A model generated the notes under the pieces. It saw only the letters and a program-made list of their open reading frames with translations, had not been told where the DNA came from and did not search any database. Positions 1 to 5,990 of a stretch of 10,236 nt of DNA are shown one piece after another. Position 1 is the stretch's first letter; each line of letters begins with the position of its first letter. The stretch comes from a bacterium HR25 (GTDB lineage: Bacteria > Chloroflexota > Dehalococcoidia > SM23-28-2 > HRbin24): contig BEIB01000030.1 in NCBI GenBank assembly GCA_002898615.1, positions 1 through 10,236 of the forward strand, in the 5' to 3' direction. A program made the position numbers and the translations under genes.

Positions 1-96
1 CGGGAGCGGGTGGGGGAGCTGATAGCGGTGGCCCACCCCGACTTCCGGGCCGAGCTCAAGGAGGCCGCCCGCAAGACCTACGGCGTCACCGTCTGA
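1..96 (+). CDS. CoA-transferase / acetyl-CoA hydrolase family protein, C-terminal fragment (5'-truncated)
   Basis: Only the last 31 codons lie in the window; the gene enters from the left edge and ends at TGA 94-96. The visible tail has the pattern 'ELIAVAHPDFRAELKEAA' followed by RKTYGVTV. An 'I-AHP-FR-EL-EAA' tail is typical of the acetyl-CoA hydrolase/transferase (4-hydroxybutyrate CoA-transferase-like, class I) family. Those enzymes move CoA between acyl-CoA and a free acid such as acetate; the tail belongs to the last helix of the C-terminal domain. Catalytic residues lie outside the window, so the family call rests on this short stretch and the substrate cannot be inferred. The last 11 bp overlap the 3' end of the convergent gene on the minus strand. 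Confidence 0.6.
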   Translation, partial: RERVGELIAVAHPDFRAELKEAARKTYGVTV

Positions 97-814
97 GGGA
101 GCGCAGCCAGCCCAGGACGGGCACTGCCGCCAGCCTCTCCTCAGGAATGAGCTCCCAGTAGACACCCCGGGGGCGGGGGAAGGCGCCTTCGCAGGGGATG
201 ACGCCCTCCGGGGTAGCTATATAGTCCACCGGCAGGTCGTGGGGGAGCATGGGCAGCTCCTCCTCCAGCACCTGCAGCGGGTGCACCGTCGTGAGGATGG
301 GCGTCCCCGGTCCCAGTTTCCCCAGCTCCGTCAGGATAGCCAGCTCCAGGTCCGAGTAGCCGCCCCCCTTGCCGATGCGGGCGCCTGCCCGGTTCACCGC
401 CACGGAGCCGCAGACCACCAGGTCTATAGGGGGCAGCTCCCGTGGATGCACGGGCCTCCCGTGGCGGAACGCCCCGGCGATGCTGGCCGCCCGGCCCGCC
501 CTGGTGCCCAGGCGGGCCGGGTCCAGCTCCAGGAAGCATCTCTCGTCCCGCAGGCGGGGCACGGCCATGTATACGGTCTTCCCCTCCCGCAGGGCGGCCC
601 GCCGCAGAGGGGCCTGGGGCAGGTCGGGGTTGCACTTGAGGGCCCTGGCCTCCCGCCAGACGGAGAGCTGACGCACCCGCTGGGCAGCGGCAGCGGCGCC
701 CTGGAAGTTGGGTATCCTCCCCCAGGCGCCGGGGAAGAGGGCCACGCCGGCCTCCTCCAGGGCCCGCCACACCCGCTCTCGTATCGCCTGTTTCCGCCGC
801 TGGGGTCTGTCCAT
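86..814 (-). CDS. 5-formyltetrahydrofolate cyclo-ligase family protein (MTHFS/MTHFSD-like)
   Basis: 242 aa. The family converts 5-formyl-THF to 5,10-methenyl-THF with ATP, returning a storage folate to the one-carbon pool in the cytoplasm. The diagnostic segment is '[14 protein letters not shown]' at residues 144-157, the glycine-rich ATP/folate loop. Before it come '[10 protein letters not shown]' (58-67), '[11 protein letters not shown]' (78-88) and the strand '[13 protein letters not shown]' (129-141). The '[11 protein letters not shown]' form, rather than the G-GGYYDR form of classical bacterial enzymes, is closer to the MTHFSD-like subgroup, so cyclo-ligase activity is likely but not certain. 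ATG at 812-814 is chosen because GAGGAC (818-823) precedes it by 3 nt and a promoter lies at 830-858; the predicted leader is very short. The 3' end overlaps the convergent upstream gene by 11 bp. Confidence 0.85.
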   Translation of the reverse strand: MDRPQRRKQAIRERVWRALEEAGVALFPGAWGRIPNFQGAAAAAQRVRQLSVWREARALKCNPDLPQAPLRRAALREGKTVYMAVPRLRDERCFLELDPARLGTRAGRAASIAGAFRHGRPVHPRELPPIDLVVCGSVAVNRAGARIGKGGGYSDLELAILTELGKLGPGTPILTTVHPLQVLEEELPMLPHDLPVDYIATPEGVIPCEGAFPRPRGVYWELIPEERLAAVPVLGWLRSLRR

Positions 815-829
815 CCCGTCCTCGGGCCC

Positions 830-858
830 ATTCTGGCGCCGGGCGCCCCCTCCGTCAA
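830..858 (-). promoter_or_regulatory. Candidate sigma70 promoter for the formyl-THF cyclo-ligase gene
   Basis: On the minus strand, TTGACG (853-858) is followed after exactly 17 nt by CAGAAT (830-835), matching consensus at 5/6 and 4/6 positions. The predicted start of transcription falls only about 8-10 nt before the ATG at 814, so the mRNA would be nearly leaderless, although a GAGGAC ribosome-binding sequence is present. The remaining space to the divergent SDR gene (start 964) shows no equally good + strand promoter. Confidence 0.4.
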
Positions 859-963
859 AGCCCTTTCCTTAACGGGCGCAGTGTGATAGCGTTGCGCCGG
901 GCCCTGGCCATCGAGACGGCCGGGCGCCCCCTGTCAGCAACCTTCGCTCTGGGGAGGTCGAAG

Positions 964-1731
964 ATGAAGCTGAGCGACGCCGTAGCCCTGGTGACGGGAG
1001 GGGCCTCCGGTCTGGGCGAGGCCACGGTACGCCGCCTCCTGGCCGGCGGGGCGCGGGTGGTCATCGCCGACCTGGACGCCGCCCGCGGCGAGGCCCTGGC
1101 CAGCGAGCTGGGCCAGGGCGCCGTCTTCGCCCACGTGGATGTCACCCAGGAGGAGCCGGTGAAGGCGGCCATAGAGCGGGCCCGCTCCCTGGGCCCTCTG
1201 CGGGTGGCCGTGAACTGTGCTGGTATCGGCTATGCCCGGCGTATCCTGGGGCGGGACGGCACCCCCCACAGCCTGGACGCCTTCCGCAAGGTCATCGAGA
1301 TCAACCTTATAGGCACCTTCAACGTCCTGCGGCTGGCCGCCGCCGCCATGCGCGAGACGGAGCCACTGGAGGACGGCGAGCGAGGCGTCATAGTCAATGT
1401 GGCTTCGGTGGCCGCCTTCGAGGGGCAGATAGGTCAGGCGGCCTACGCCTCCTCCAAGGCCGGCGTGGTGGGGCTCACCATCACCGCCGCCCGTGACCTG
1501 GCCTCCCTGGGGATCCGGGTGCTCACCATCGCCCCCGGGACGTTCCAGACGCCCATGCTGGGCCTCCTCCCCGAGGAGAACCGGCAGGCGCTGGAGCAGG
1601 CCATCCCCTTCCCGCGGCGTCTGGGTCGCCCGGAGGAGTTCGCCGCCCTGGTGGAGCACATCGTCCAGAACGTCTACCTGAACGGTGAGACGATCCGTCT
1701 GGACGGCGCCCTGCGCATGGCCCCCCGCTAG
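964..1731 (+). CDS. Short-chain dehydrogenase, HSD10 / type II 3-hydroxyacyl-CoA dehydrogenase-like
   Basis: 255 aa, the usual SDR length. The family oxidises 3-hydroxyacyl-CoA with NAD+ in fatty-acid or branched-chain acyl-CoA degradation; some members act on other secondary alcohols. The cofactor motif TGGASGLG is at 11-18 and Asp36 follows strand 2, predicting NAD over NADP. NCAG is at 84-87 and the catalytic set is Asn114, Ser148, Tyr161, Lys165 (Y-ASS-K). The C-terminal half strongly resembles HSD10: '[12 protein letters not shown]', '[17 protein letters not shown]' and '[15 protein letters not shown]', together with the HSD10-type loop '[12 protein letters not shown]' (96-107). The frame is open back to an ATG at 883, but ATG 964 is preferred: GGAGG at 953-957 lies 6 nt upstream and the Rossmann strand begins correctly. 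It converges on the next gene, with 13 bp between the two stops. Confidence 0.9.
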   Translation: MKLSDAVALVTGGASGLGEATVRRLLAGGARVVIADLDAARGEALASELGQGAVFAHVDVTQEEPVKAAIERARSLGPLRVAVNCAGIGYARRILGRDGTPHSLDAFRKVIEINLIGTFNVLRLAAAAMRETEPLEDGERGVIVNVASVAAFEGQIGQAAYASSKAGVVGLTITAARDLASLGIRVLTIAPGTFQTPMLGLLPEENRQALEQAIPFPRRLGRPEEFAALVEHIVQNVYLNGETIRLDGALRMAPR

Positions 1732-1744
1732 GGAGGTACCGCCG

Positions 1745-2590
1745 TCAGGGCTGGGGCTCGCTGGGGGCGCCCTCCGTCATCAGGGTAGAGTCCCGCAGGC
1801 GGAGGAGCGTCTCCAGTAGCTCCCTCTCGATGCCGCGGGAGCGCAGAAAGTGGACGAAGGCCTCCAGGTCCTTGGGGAGGCACTCGTCCTGGAGACCCTC
1901 CAGCCACCACTCTTCGCCTCCACCGATGCGGGGGTCTAGGCCCAGGGCCATCACCACATCGCCGAAGCTGACGCCCAGCCGCTTGGCGGCCCGGCGCAGC
2001 TCCCGGGCGTAGAGGATCTTGGTGGCCAGGAAGCAGTTGGCGGCGTACTTGATGAACTCGGCCGTGAGGGAATCGGTCACCAGGTAGGGCACCCGGTCGC
2101 GGAAGCAGGAGTGATAGGCCCGCAGGAGGCTCTGGCGGGCGAAGACGGAATCGGCGCCGATGACCACCCGCGAGGGGCGCTTGGCGTCCTCCTCCAGGCG
2201 GTGGGCCCGCAGGAACTCCGGGTTGGCGGCGAAGTGAGTGTTGGGAAACGCCTCCTGTAGCCTCCTGGCGGTGCCTGGCGGCACCGTGGAGCGTATGGCC
2301 ACCACCTGGCGCTCGGAGAGGCGGGGAGCCACCCGCCGGACGGCGTCGTAGACGGCGCTCAGATCGCAGTGGCCGTCCGGGCGGTTGGGCGTGGGCACGC
2401 AGACGAAGACAACGTCGCGGTCGGCCAGACTGGCCAGGTCGTCATACCCCTGGTACGGGTCATAGATGGCCACGTCCCGGAAGAGGCTGGCAGTGGCCCG
2501 GCCCACCGTGCCGTAGCCGACGATGCCCACGCGGGGCCCGTCCCTCCCTCCACGGCGACGCGGCCGCCTGGAGTCGTCCCTGATGCGCAC
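1745..2590 (-). CDS. Short UDP-glucose/GDP-mannose dehydrogenase-like protein lacking the C-terminal domain
   Basis: 281 aa from a GTG start at 2588-2590, preceded by GGGAGGG 6 nt upstream; upstream in-frame codons to 2638 have no ribosome-binding site. The N-terminal Rossmann motif is GYGTVG (25-30). Next come 'VFVCVPTPNRPDG' (61-73), 'STVPPGT' (101-107), 'NPEFL' (123-127, Glu125), 'TAEFIKYAANCFLATK' (176-191, Lys181) and 'ECLPKDLEAF' (236-245, catalytic Cys237). All the residues used by NAD-dependent UDP-sugar dehydrogenases (sugar-CH2OH to carboxylate) are therefore present. Full-length enzymes of this family usually exceed 400 aa and carry a C-terminal nucleotide-sugar-binding domain; this one ends shortly after the central domain. 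Residues 1-20 are very basic (RRPRRRGGR). No sugar-nucleotide or glycosyltransferase genes lie nearby, so the real substrate is uncertain. Confidence 0.8.
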   Translation of the reverse strand: MRIRDDSRRPRRRGGRDGPRVGIVGYGTVGRATASLFRDVAIYDPYQGYDDLASLADRDVVFVCVPTPNRPDGHCDLSAVYDAVRRVAPRLSERQVVAIRSTVPPGTARRLQEAFPNTHFAANPEFLRAHRLEEDAKRPSRVVIGADSVFARQSLLRAYHSCFRDRVPYLVTDSLTAEFIKYAANCFLATKILYARELRRAAKRLGVSFGDVVMALGLDPRIGGGEEWWLEGLQDECLPKDLEAFVHFLRSRGIERELLETLLRLRDSTLMTEGAPSEPQP

Positions 2591-2735
2591 TGATATCCCT
2601 CCCTTCGGGCGAGTATCGCAGGGAAGCGCGAGTGGCAAGCGTCCGGGGGCCAGCGGGGCTGCCGGCCGCCCGCGTCGTCGTTCAGGTCAGAGCGCCATGG
2701 ACTCTATGATAACCGATCGCCTACAGCCCTGCACG

Positions 2736-2770
2736 AAAAAGGGGCGGCCGCCGGCGCGGGCGGCCGCCCC
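2736..2770 (-). terminator. Intrinsic terminator of the CaiB/BaiF CoA-transferase gene
   Basis: A perfect 12-bp stem (2741-2752 with 2759-2770) encloses a 6-nt loop. On the minus strand it is followed at once by five T (complement of AAAAA at 2736-2740), the layout of a rho-independent terminator for leftward transcription. It lies 13 bp beyond the CoA-transferase stop (2784-2786). Most of each arm (GGCGGCCGCC) is itself palindromic, so the arms are also direct repeats. On the plus strand no T-run follows. The rest of the 2591-2783 gap shows only weak promoter-like matches (for example TTGCCA 2633-2638 with GATACT 2612-2617, spacer 15) ahead of the dehydrogenase-like gene. Confidence 0.85.
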
Positions 2771-2783
2771 CTTCCCCCTCCGT

Positions 2784-4040
2784 TCAGATAACGCCCTGGC
2801 TGCGCAGAGAGGCCATCTCCTCCTGGCTGAGCCCCAGTAGCTGGCCGTAGACCAGCTCGTTGTCGTAGCCCACGGGGACGGAGCCCCGCCATATCCTCCC
2901 CGGCGTCAGGGAGAAGCGGGGCGTCACGCCGAAGCCCTTCACCTTCCCCACCTGCACGTCCTCCCATTCTACGTGCACCTGACGGGCCTGGTAGTGGGGG
3001 TCTTCGGCCATGTCGCGGCTGCTCATGATGGGGCAGCAGGCCACCTCGGCGGCGCTGAGGGCCTCCACCACTTCCTTCACCGTTCGCTCGATGATCCAGC
3101 CCCGCAGTATGGCATCGAACTCCTCTCCCTCGGGGGAGAAGACATTGGTGCGGGCCCGTCGCCACTTCTCGTCCTGAGGATCGAGGCCGATGACGCGGCA
3201 GAGTCGCTCGTACATGGACTCGTTGAAGGCGCCCACCACCAGCCAGCCGTCCTTGGCCATGAAGGCGTCATAGGGCTGGAAGGCAGTGGCCTTGTTGCCG
3301 CTACGCTCCCGCACCACGCCCGCCTGGAACCACTCCACCATCGTCCCCGCCAGGGTGTGATGGATGCACTCGAACTGGGCCACGTCTATAACCTGGCCCC
3401 GGCCCGTCCGCTGGGCGTAGATGTAGCCGGCCAGGGAGGCCCAGAGGCAGAAGAGGGCGGTGATGTAGTCCCCCGTCCAGGGGTTGGCCCGCACCGGCGG
3501 CTCCGGGTCGGGGAAGCCTGTCAGGTACATGAGGCCGCCGAAGGCCTGGCCGATCATGTCATAGGAGGGGCGGCCCAGATAGTCCGGGTGGCCCGTCTGC
3601 CCGTAGCCAGACACGTGGGCGATGACCAGCCTTGGATTGGCCTGCAGCACCACCTCGTCCGACAGGCCCCAGCGGTCATAGGTGCCGGGACGGGAGGCCT
3701 CCATCCAGATGTCGAAGTGAGGGATGAGGCGAAGGAAGACGTCGCGGCCCTGGGGAGAGCTCAGGTCCAGCGTGATGTAGAAGGCGTTCCGTCGCTCCTG
3801 CACCCAAGAGGTGCCGGCCTCGTGGCCCTCCGGCCCCTTGAGGCGGATCCCCAGGTAGCGGTACTCGTCGCCCACGCTGTTGGGTCGCTCTATCTGCACC
3901 ACCTCCGCCCCCATCTCCGCCGCCATGTGAGCGGCGTAAGGCTGGGCGATGATAGTCCCCGTGGAGAGGATGCGCACTCCCTGAAGAGGGCCGAACGCCT
4001 CCGGCATGAGAGGCTTGCGTCCGTTCTCCATGAAGTTCAT
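2784..4040 (-). CDS. CaiB/BaiF family (class III) CoA-transferase
   Basis: 418 aa, a typical length. Class III enzymes transfer CoA between an acyl-CoA and a carboxylate through an enzyme-bound aspartyl-CoA thioester. The N-terminal block 'FGPLQGVRIL' (16-25), 'EMGAEVVQIERP' (42-53) and 'LDLSSPQGR' (91-99) is characteristic. Further matches are 'VIAHVSGYGQTG' (139-150), 'PSYDMIGQAFGG' (158-169) and 'RTGRGQVIDVAQFE' (211-224). Asp191 in 'WTGDYITAL' fits the catalytic aspartate. From memory the pattern is closer to L-carnitine CoA-transferase CaiB (including the late 'PGRIWRG') than to formyl-CoA transferase, but the substrate is not deducible. ATG 4038-4040 directly follows GGGAGGAAGGAGGAG; a second ATG three codons in (4029-4031) is possible. 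It is divergent from the nitrile hydratase operon and followed by a strong terminator. Confidence 0.92.
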   Translation of the reverse strand: MNFMENGRKPLMPEAFGPLQGVRILSTGTIIAQPYAAHMAAEMGAEVVQIERPNSVGDEYRYLGIRLKGPEGHEAGTSWVQERRNAFYITLDLSSPQGRDVFLRLIPHFDIWMEASRPGTYDRWGLSDEVVLQANPRLVIAHVSGYGQTGHPDYLGRPSYDMIGQAFGGLMYLTGFPDPEPPVRANPWTGDYITALFCLWASLAGYIYAQRTGRGQVIDVAQFECIHHTLAGTMVEWFQAGVVRERSGNKATAFQPYDAFMAKDGWLVVGAFNESMYERLCRVIGLDPQDEKWRRARTNVFSPEGEEFDAILRGWIIERTVKEVVEALSAAEVACCPIMSSRDMAEDPHYQARQVHVEWEDVQVGKVKGFGVTPRFSLTPGRIWRGSVPVGYDNELVYGQLLGLSQEEMASLRSQGVI

Positions 4041-4100
4041 CTCCTCCTTCCTCCCGGTCCGGGCCCCGGGCAGCCGACCGGCCTTCCATTCTGGTTCAAG

Positions 4101-4128
4101 ATTATATATGTTCCGCAAGGGCTGGCAT
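4101..4128 (-). promoter_or_regulatory. Candidate sigma70 promoter for the CaiB/BaiF gene
   Basis: A perfect -10 TATAAT (minus strand, 4101-4106) is preceded after 16 nt by ATGCCA (4123-4128), 4/6 to the -35 consensus. The -10 sits in a short AT-rich patch that stands out in this GC-rich DNA. The expected start of transcription is about 50-60 nt ahead of the ATG at 4040. It lies back-to-back with the nitrile hydratase promoter; the two -35 elements are 27 bp apart. Confidence 0.5.
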
Positions 4129-4155
4129 CCCTCCTTGCTCCCTGGCCTCGCCATC

Positions 4156-4186
4156 TTGACAGCCGCCCCTGGCCGGTGCTTATATC
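4156..4186 (+). promoter_or_regulatory. Candidate sigma70 promoter for the nitrile hydratase operon
   Basis: A perfect -35 TTGACA (4156-4161) is followed by TATATC (4181-4186, spacer 19) or TTATAT one base earlier (spacer 18). The spacer is longer than ideal. It lies 38 bp before the beta-subunit ATG at 4225 and starts with the TTGACAGCC sequence also seen at 7561 and 8078. Confidence 0.45.
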
Positions 4187-4224
4187 TTGGCGACCTCGCC
4201 GGGCCGCTGCGCAAGGGCAGGACG

Positions 4225-4938
4225 ATGAACGGCATCCACGACCTGGGCGGCATGCACGGCCTCGGGCCGGTGGTGCGGGAGGAGAACGAGCCCGTCTTCC
4301 ACGCTGATTGGGAGCGGGCCGTCTTCGCCATGATGCTCTACACCATGGGGAAGCGGCTCTACAATGCGGCCGAGTTCCGCCACGGCATAGAGCGCATGCC
4401 GCCGGCCCACTATCTGACCGCCCGCTACTACGAGCGCTGGCTCCACTCCCTGGAGCGCAACCTGGTGGAGAAGGGCATCGTCTCTCGGGAGGAGCTGGAG
4501 GAACGCGCCCGCCAGTTCCTGGAAGACCCAGCCAAGCCTCTCCCCCGGAGGGAAGACCCGGAGTTCACCGCCTTCCTCCTTCATCTCGTGCGGGAGGGGG
4601 GCCAGCGGAGCGCCCGGCTGGAGACGCCGCCCCGCTTCCAGGTGGGCGACCGCGTCCGCGCCCGTAACCTGCATCCCCCAGGCCACACCAGACTGGCCCG
4701 TTACGTGCGGGGCAGGCAGGGCACCGTGGCCCACGTATACGACCCCTGGACGTTCCCCGATACCCACGCCCATGGCCAGGGACGCAACCCTCAGTACGTC
4801 TACTGCGTCCGTTTCGAGGCCCGCGAGCTGTGGGGCGAAAGCGCCGAGCCCAACCAGGCCGTCTACTTCGACCTGTGGGAGAGCTACCTGGAGCCAGCCG
4901 AGGGGCCGACGGCCCCGGAGAGGGAGGAGAAAGGATGA
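4225..4938 (+). CDS. nthB: Nitrile hydratase beta subunit
   Basis: 237 aa. With the alpha subunit it forms the enzyme that hydrates nitriles to amides in the cytoplasm; beta closes the metal site and active-site channel. The start '[16 protein letters not shown]' is the hallmark N-terminus, followed by '[16 protein letters not shown]' (20-35) and the helical segment '[18 protein letters not shown]' (68-85). The SH3-like C-terminal part begins near '[19 protein letters not shown]' (138-156) and runs to 'FDLWESYLE' (215-223). Arg52 ('FRHGIERM') and Arg156 ('GHTRLARY') fit the conserved beta arginines that contact the oxidised alpha cysteines. ATG 4225-4227 gives the canonical N-terminus although its ribosome-binding sequence (GCAGGA) is modest; the frame is open further upstream but would cross the promoter. 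Its stop overlaps the alpha start by 4 nt (ATGA, 4935-4938), implying translational coupling. Confidence 0.95.
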   Translation: MNGIHDLGGMHGLGPVVREENEPVFHADWERAVFAMMLYTMGKRLYNAAEFRHGIERMPPAHYLTARYYERWLHSLERNLVEKGIVSREELEERARQFLEDPAKPLPRREDPEFTAFLLHLVREGGQRSARLETPPRFQVGDRVRARNLHPPGHTRLARYVRGRQGTVAHVYDPWTFPDTHAHGQGRNPQYVYCVRFEARELWGESAEPNQAVYFDLWESYLEPAEGPTAPEREEKG

Positions 4939-5582
4939 GCGAACGAGGGACGGGCAGCGGGCAGCCCGCGCCCCGGCGCTATCCCCTGCCAGAGGAGGAG
5001 ATAGCCGCCCGCGTGCGCGCCCTGGAGTCCCTCCTCATCGAGAAGGGTCTCCTCAGCAGCGACGCCATCGACCGGGTGGTCAGCGCCTACGAGAGGGACA
5101 TCGGCCCTCTGCTGGGCGCCCGGGTGGTGGCCCGCGCCTGGGTAGACCCCGAGTTCAGGCAGCGGCTGCTGGCGGACGCCACGGCGGCCTGCCGGGAGCT
5201 GGGCATCGGCGGGCTACAGGGGGAGCACATGGTCTGTGTGGAGAACACCCCGACCGTCCACAACGTGGTGGTCTGCACCCTCTGCTCCTGCTACCCCTGG
5301 CCCGTGCTGGGGCTGCCGCCCAACTGGTACAAGTCCCCCGCCTACCGGGCGCGCATCGTCATCGAGCCCCGGCGCGTCCTGCGGGAGGACTTCGGCCTGG
5401 ACATACCGGACTCGGTGGAGATACGGGTCTGGGACTCCAGTGCCGAGACCCGCTACTTCGTCCTCCCCGAACGCCCCCCGGGCACCGAGGGCTGGACGGA
5501 GGAGGAGCTGGCCTCCCTGGTGACCAGGGAGGCCCTCATCGGCGTCGCCCGGGTGACGGTGCCGGAGGCCGCCAGGAGGTAG
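4935..5582 (+). CDS. nthA: Nitrile hydratase alpha subunit, cobalt type
   Basis: 215 aa. This is the metal-carrying catalytic subunit. The claw motif '[10 protein letters not shown]' gives ligands Cys114, Cys117 and Cys119 plus Ser118. In the family the second and third cysteines are oxidised to sulfinic and sulfenic acids and the metal is low-spin Co(III) or Fe(III). Thr115 (CTLCSC rather than CSLCSC) indicates the cobalt type. Other family blocks are '[15 protein letters not shown]' (26-40), '[18 protein letters not shown]' (66-83), 'VENTPTVHN' (102-110) and '[13 protein letters not shown]' (130-142). The ATG at 4935 overlaps the beta stop and is preceded by AGGGAGGAGAAAGG. The order beta-alpha-accessory matches cobalt nitrile hydratase operons of the Rhodococcus J1 kind. 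No amidase, nitrilase, aldoxime dehydratase or cobalt transporter lies in the window. Confidence 0.96.
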   Translation: MSERGTGSGQPAPRRYPLPEEEIAARVRALESLLIEKGLLSSDAIDRVVSAYERDIGPLLGARVVARAWVDPEFRQRLLADATAACRELGIGGLQGEHMVCVENTPTVHNVVVCTLCSCYPWPVLGLPPNWYKSPAYRARIVIEPRRVLREDFGLDIPDSVEIRVWDSSAETRYFVLPERPPGTEGWTEEELASLVTREALIGVARVTVPEAARR

Positions 5583-5586
5583 CCCC

Positions 5587-5940
5587 ATGGGAGAGGCCGG
5601 CGTGGAGCGCGTCATCGCCAACATGGAGGGGGCGGCCGCCCTCCCCCGTCGCAACGGCGAGCTGGTCTTCGAGTCGCCCTGGGAGAGCCGCGCCTTCGGC
5701 ATCGCCGTCGCCCTCTACCAGGAGGGGGTGGTGGACGACTGGGAGGAGTTCCGGCGCCGCCTCATCGAGGAGATCGGGCACTGGGAGGGCCAGCAGGGCG
5801 CCGACCAGGCCTCCTGGAGCTACTACGAGCGCTGGCTGGCCGCCCTGGAGCGCCTGCTGGTGGAGCGGGGCCTCCTCTCCGCCGAGGAGATAGAGGCCCG
5901 GGCCAGGGAATGTCGTCGGGAGGACGCCCACGGCCACTAG
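5587..5940 (+). CDS. Nitrile hydratase accessory (cobalt-incorporation) protein
   Basis: 117 aa. Small proteins of this family bind the alpha subunit, help load and oxidise its cobalt centre, and hand alpha to beta by subunit swapping (NhlE-type). The conserved block 'LPRRNGELVFESPWESRAFGI' begins at residue 19, followed by 'DWEEFRRRLIEEIGHWE' (51-67). The rest, 'YYERWLAALERLLVERGLL' (79-97), clearly resembles residues 68-86 of the beta subunit, as expected for a family related to the beta N-terminal half. The C-terminal tail contains Cys109, His115 and His117, which could be metal-handling residues (inference). It is the last gene of the operon, 4 bp after the alpha stop, with AGGAGG 7 nt before the ATG. 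It converges on the aldehyde dehydrogenase gene with 49 bp between. Confidence 0.9.
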   Translation: MGEAGVERVIANMEGAAALPRRNGELVFESPWESRAFGIAVALYQEGVVDDWEEFRRRLIEEIGHWEGQQGADQASWSYYERWLAALERLLVERGLLSAEEIEARARECRREDAHGH

Positions 5941-5941
5941 C

Positions 5942-5990
5942 GGCGTCCCGGGCGTCCCCCCGTACGGGCAGCATCCCGCCCCCTGACGCC
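5942..5990. other. Inverted repeats between convergent nitrile hydratase and aldehyde dehydrogenase genes
   Basis: GGCGTC (5942-5947) can pair with GACGCC (5985-5990), enclosing a perfect 10-bp palindrome CCCGTACGGG (5959-5968). No T-run follows on either strand, so this is not a textbook intrinsic terminator. It could still slow convergent transcription, or be chance in GC-rich DNA. Confidence 0.3.

Noticed and set aside
883..963. 27-codon upstream extension of the SDR gene to ATG 883
   Set aside because: No good ribosome-binding site at 883, while ATG 964 has GGAGG at ideal spacing and gives the normal SDR N-terminus.
4006..4224. 73-codon upstream extension of the nitrile hydratase beta subunit
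   Set aside because: It would cover both divergent promoters, and the family N-terminus 'MNGIHDLGG' begins at 4225.
2973..4307. Long open frame (444 codons) on the + strand opposite the CaiB/BaiF gene
   Set aside because: It is antisense to a clear CoA-transferase gene, its translation matches no family I recognise, and long antisense frames are expected at this GC content.
4041..4331. 97-codon upstream extension of the CoA-transferase
   Set aside because: It lacks family similarity, crosses the TATAAT promoter, and a strong Shine-Dalgarno marks the start at 4040.
4772..5893. Open frame (373 codons) overlapping the nitrile hydratase alpha and accessory genes on the same strand
   Set aside because: Pro/Arg/Gly/Ala-rich out-of-frame translation of three verified genes.
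5959..5968. Palindrome CCCGTACGGG as an operator or attachment site
   Set aside because: It lies between convergent gene ends, far from any promoter, with no second copy seen; kept only as part of a low-confidence structure.
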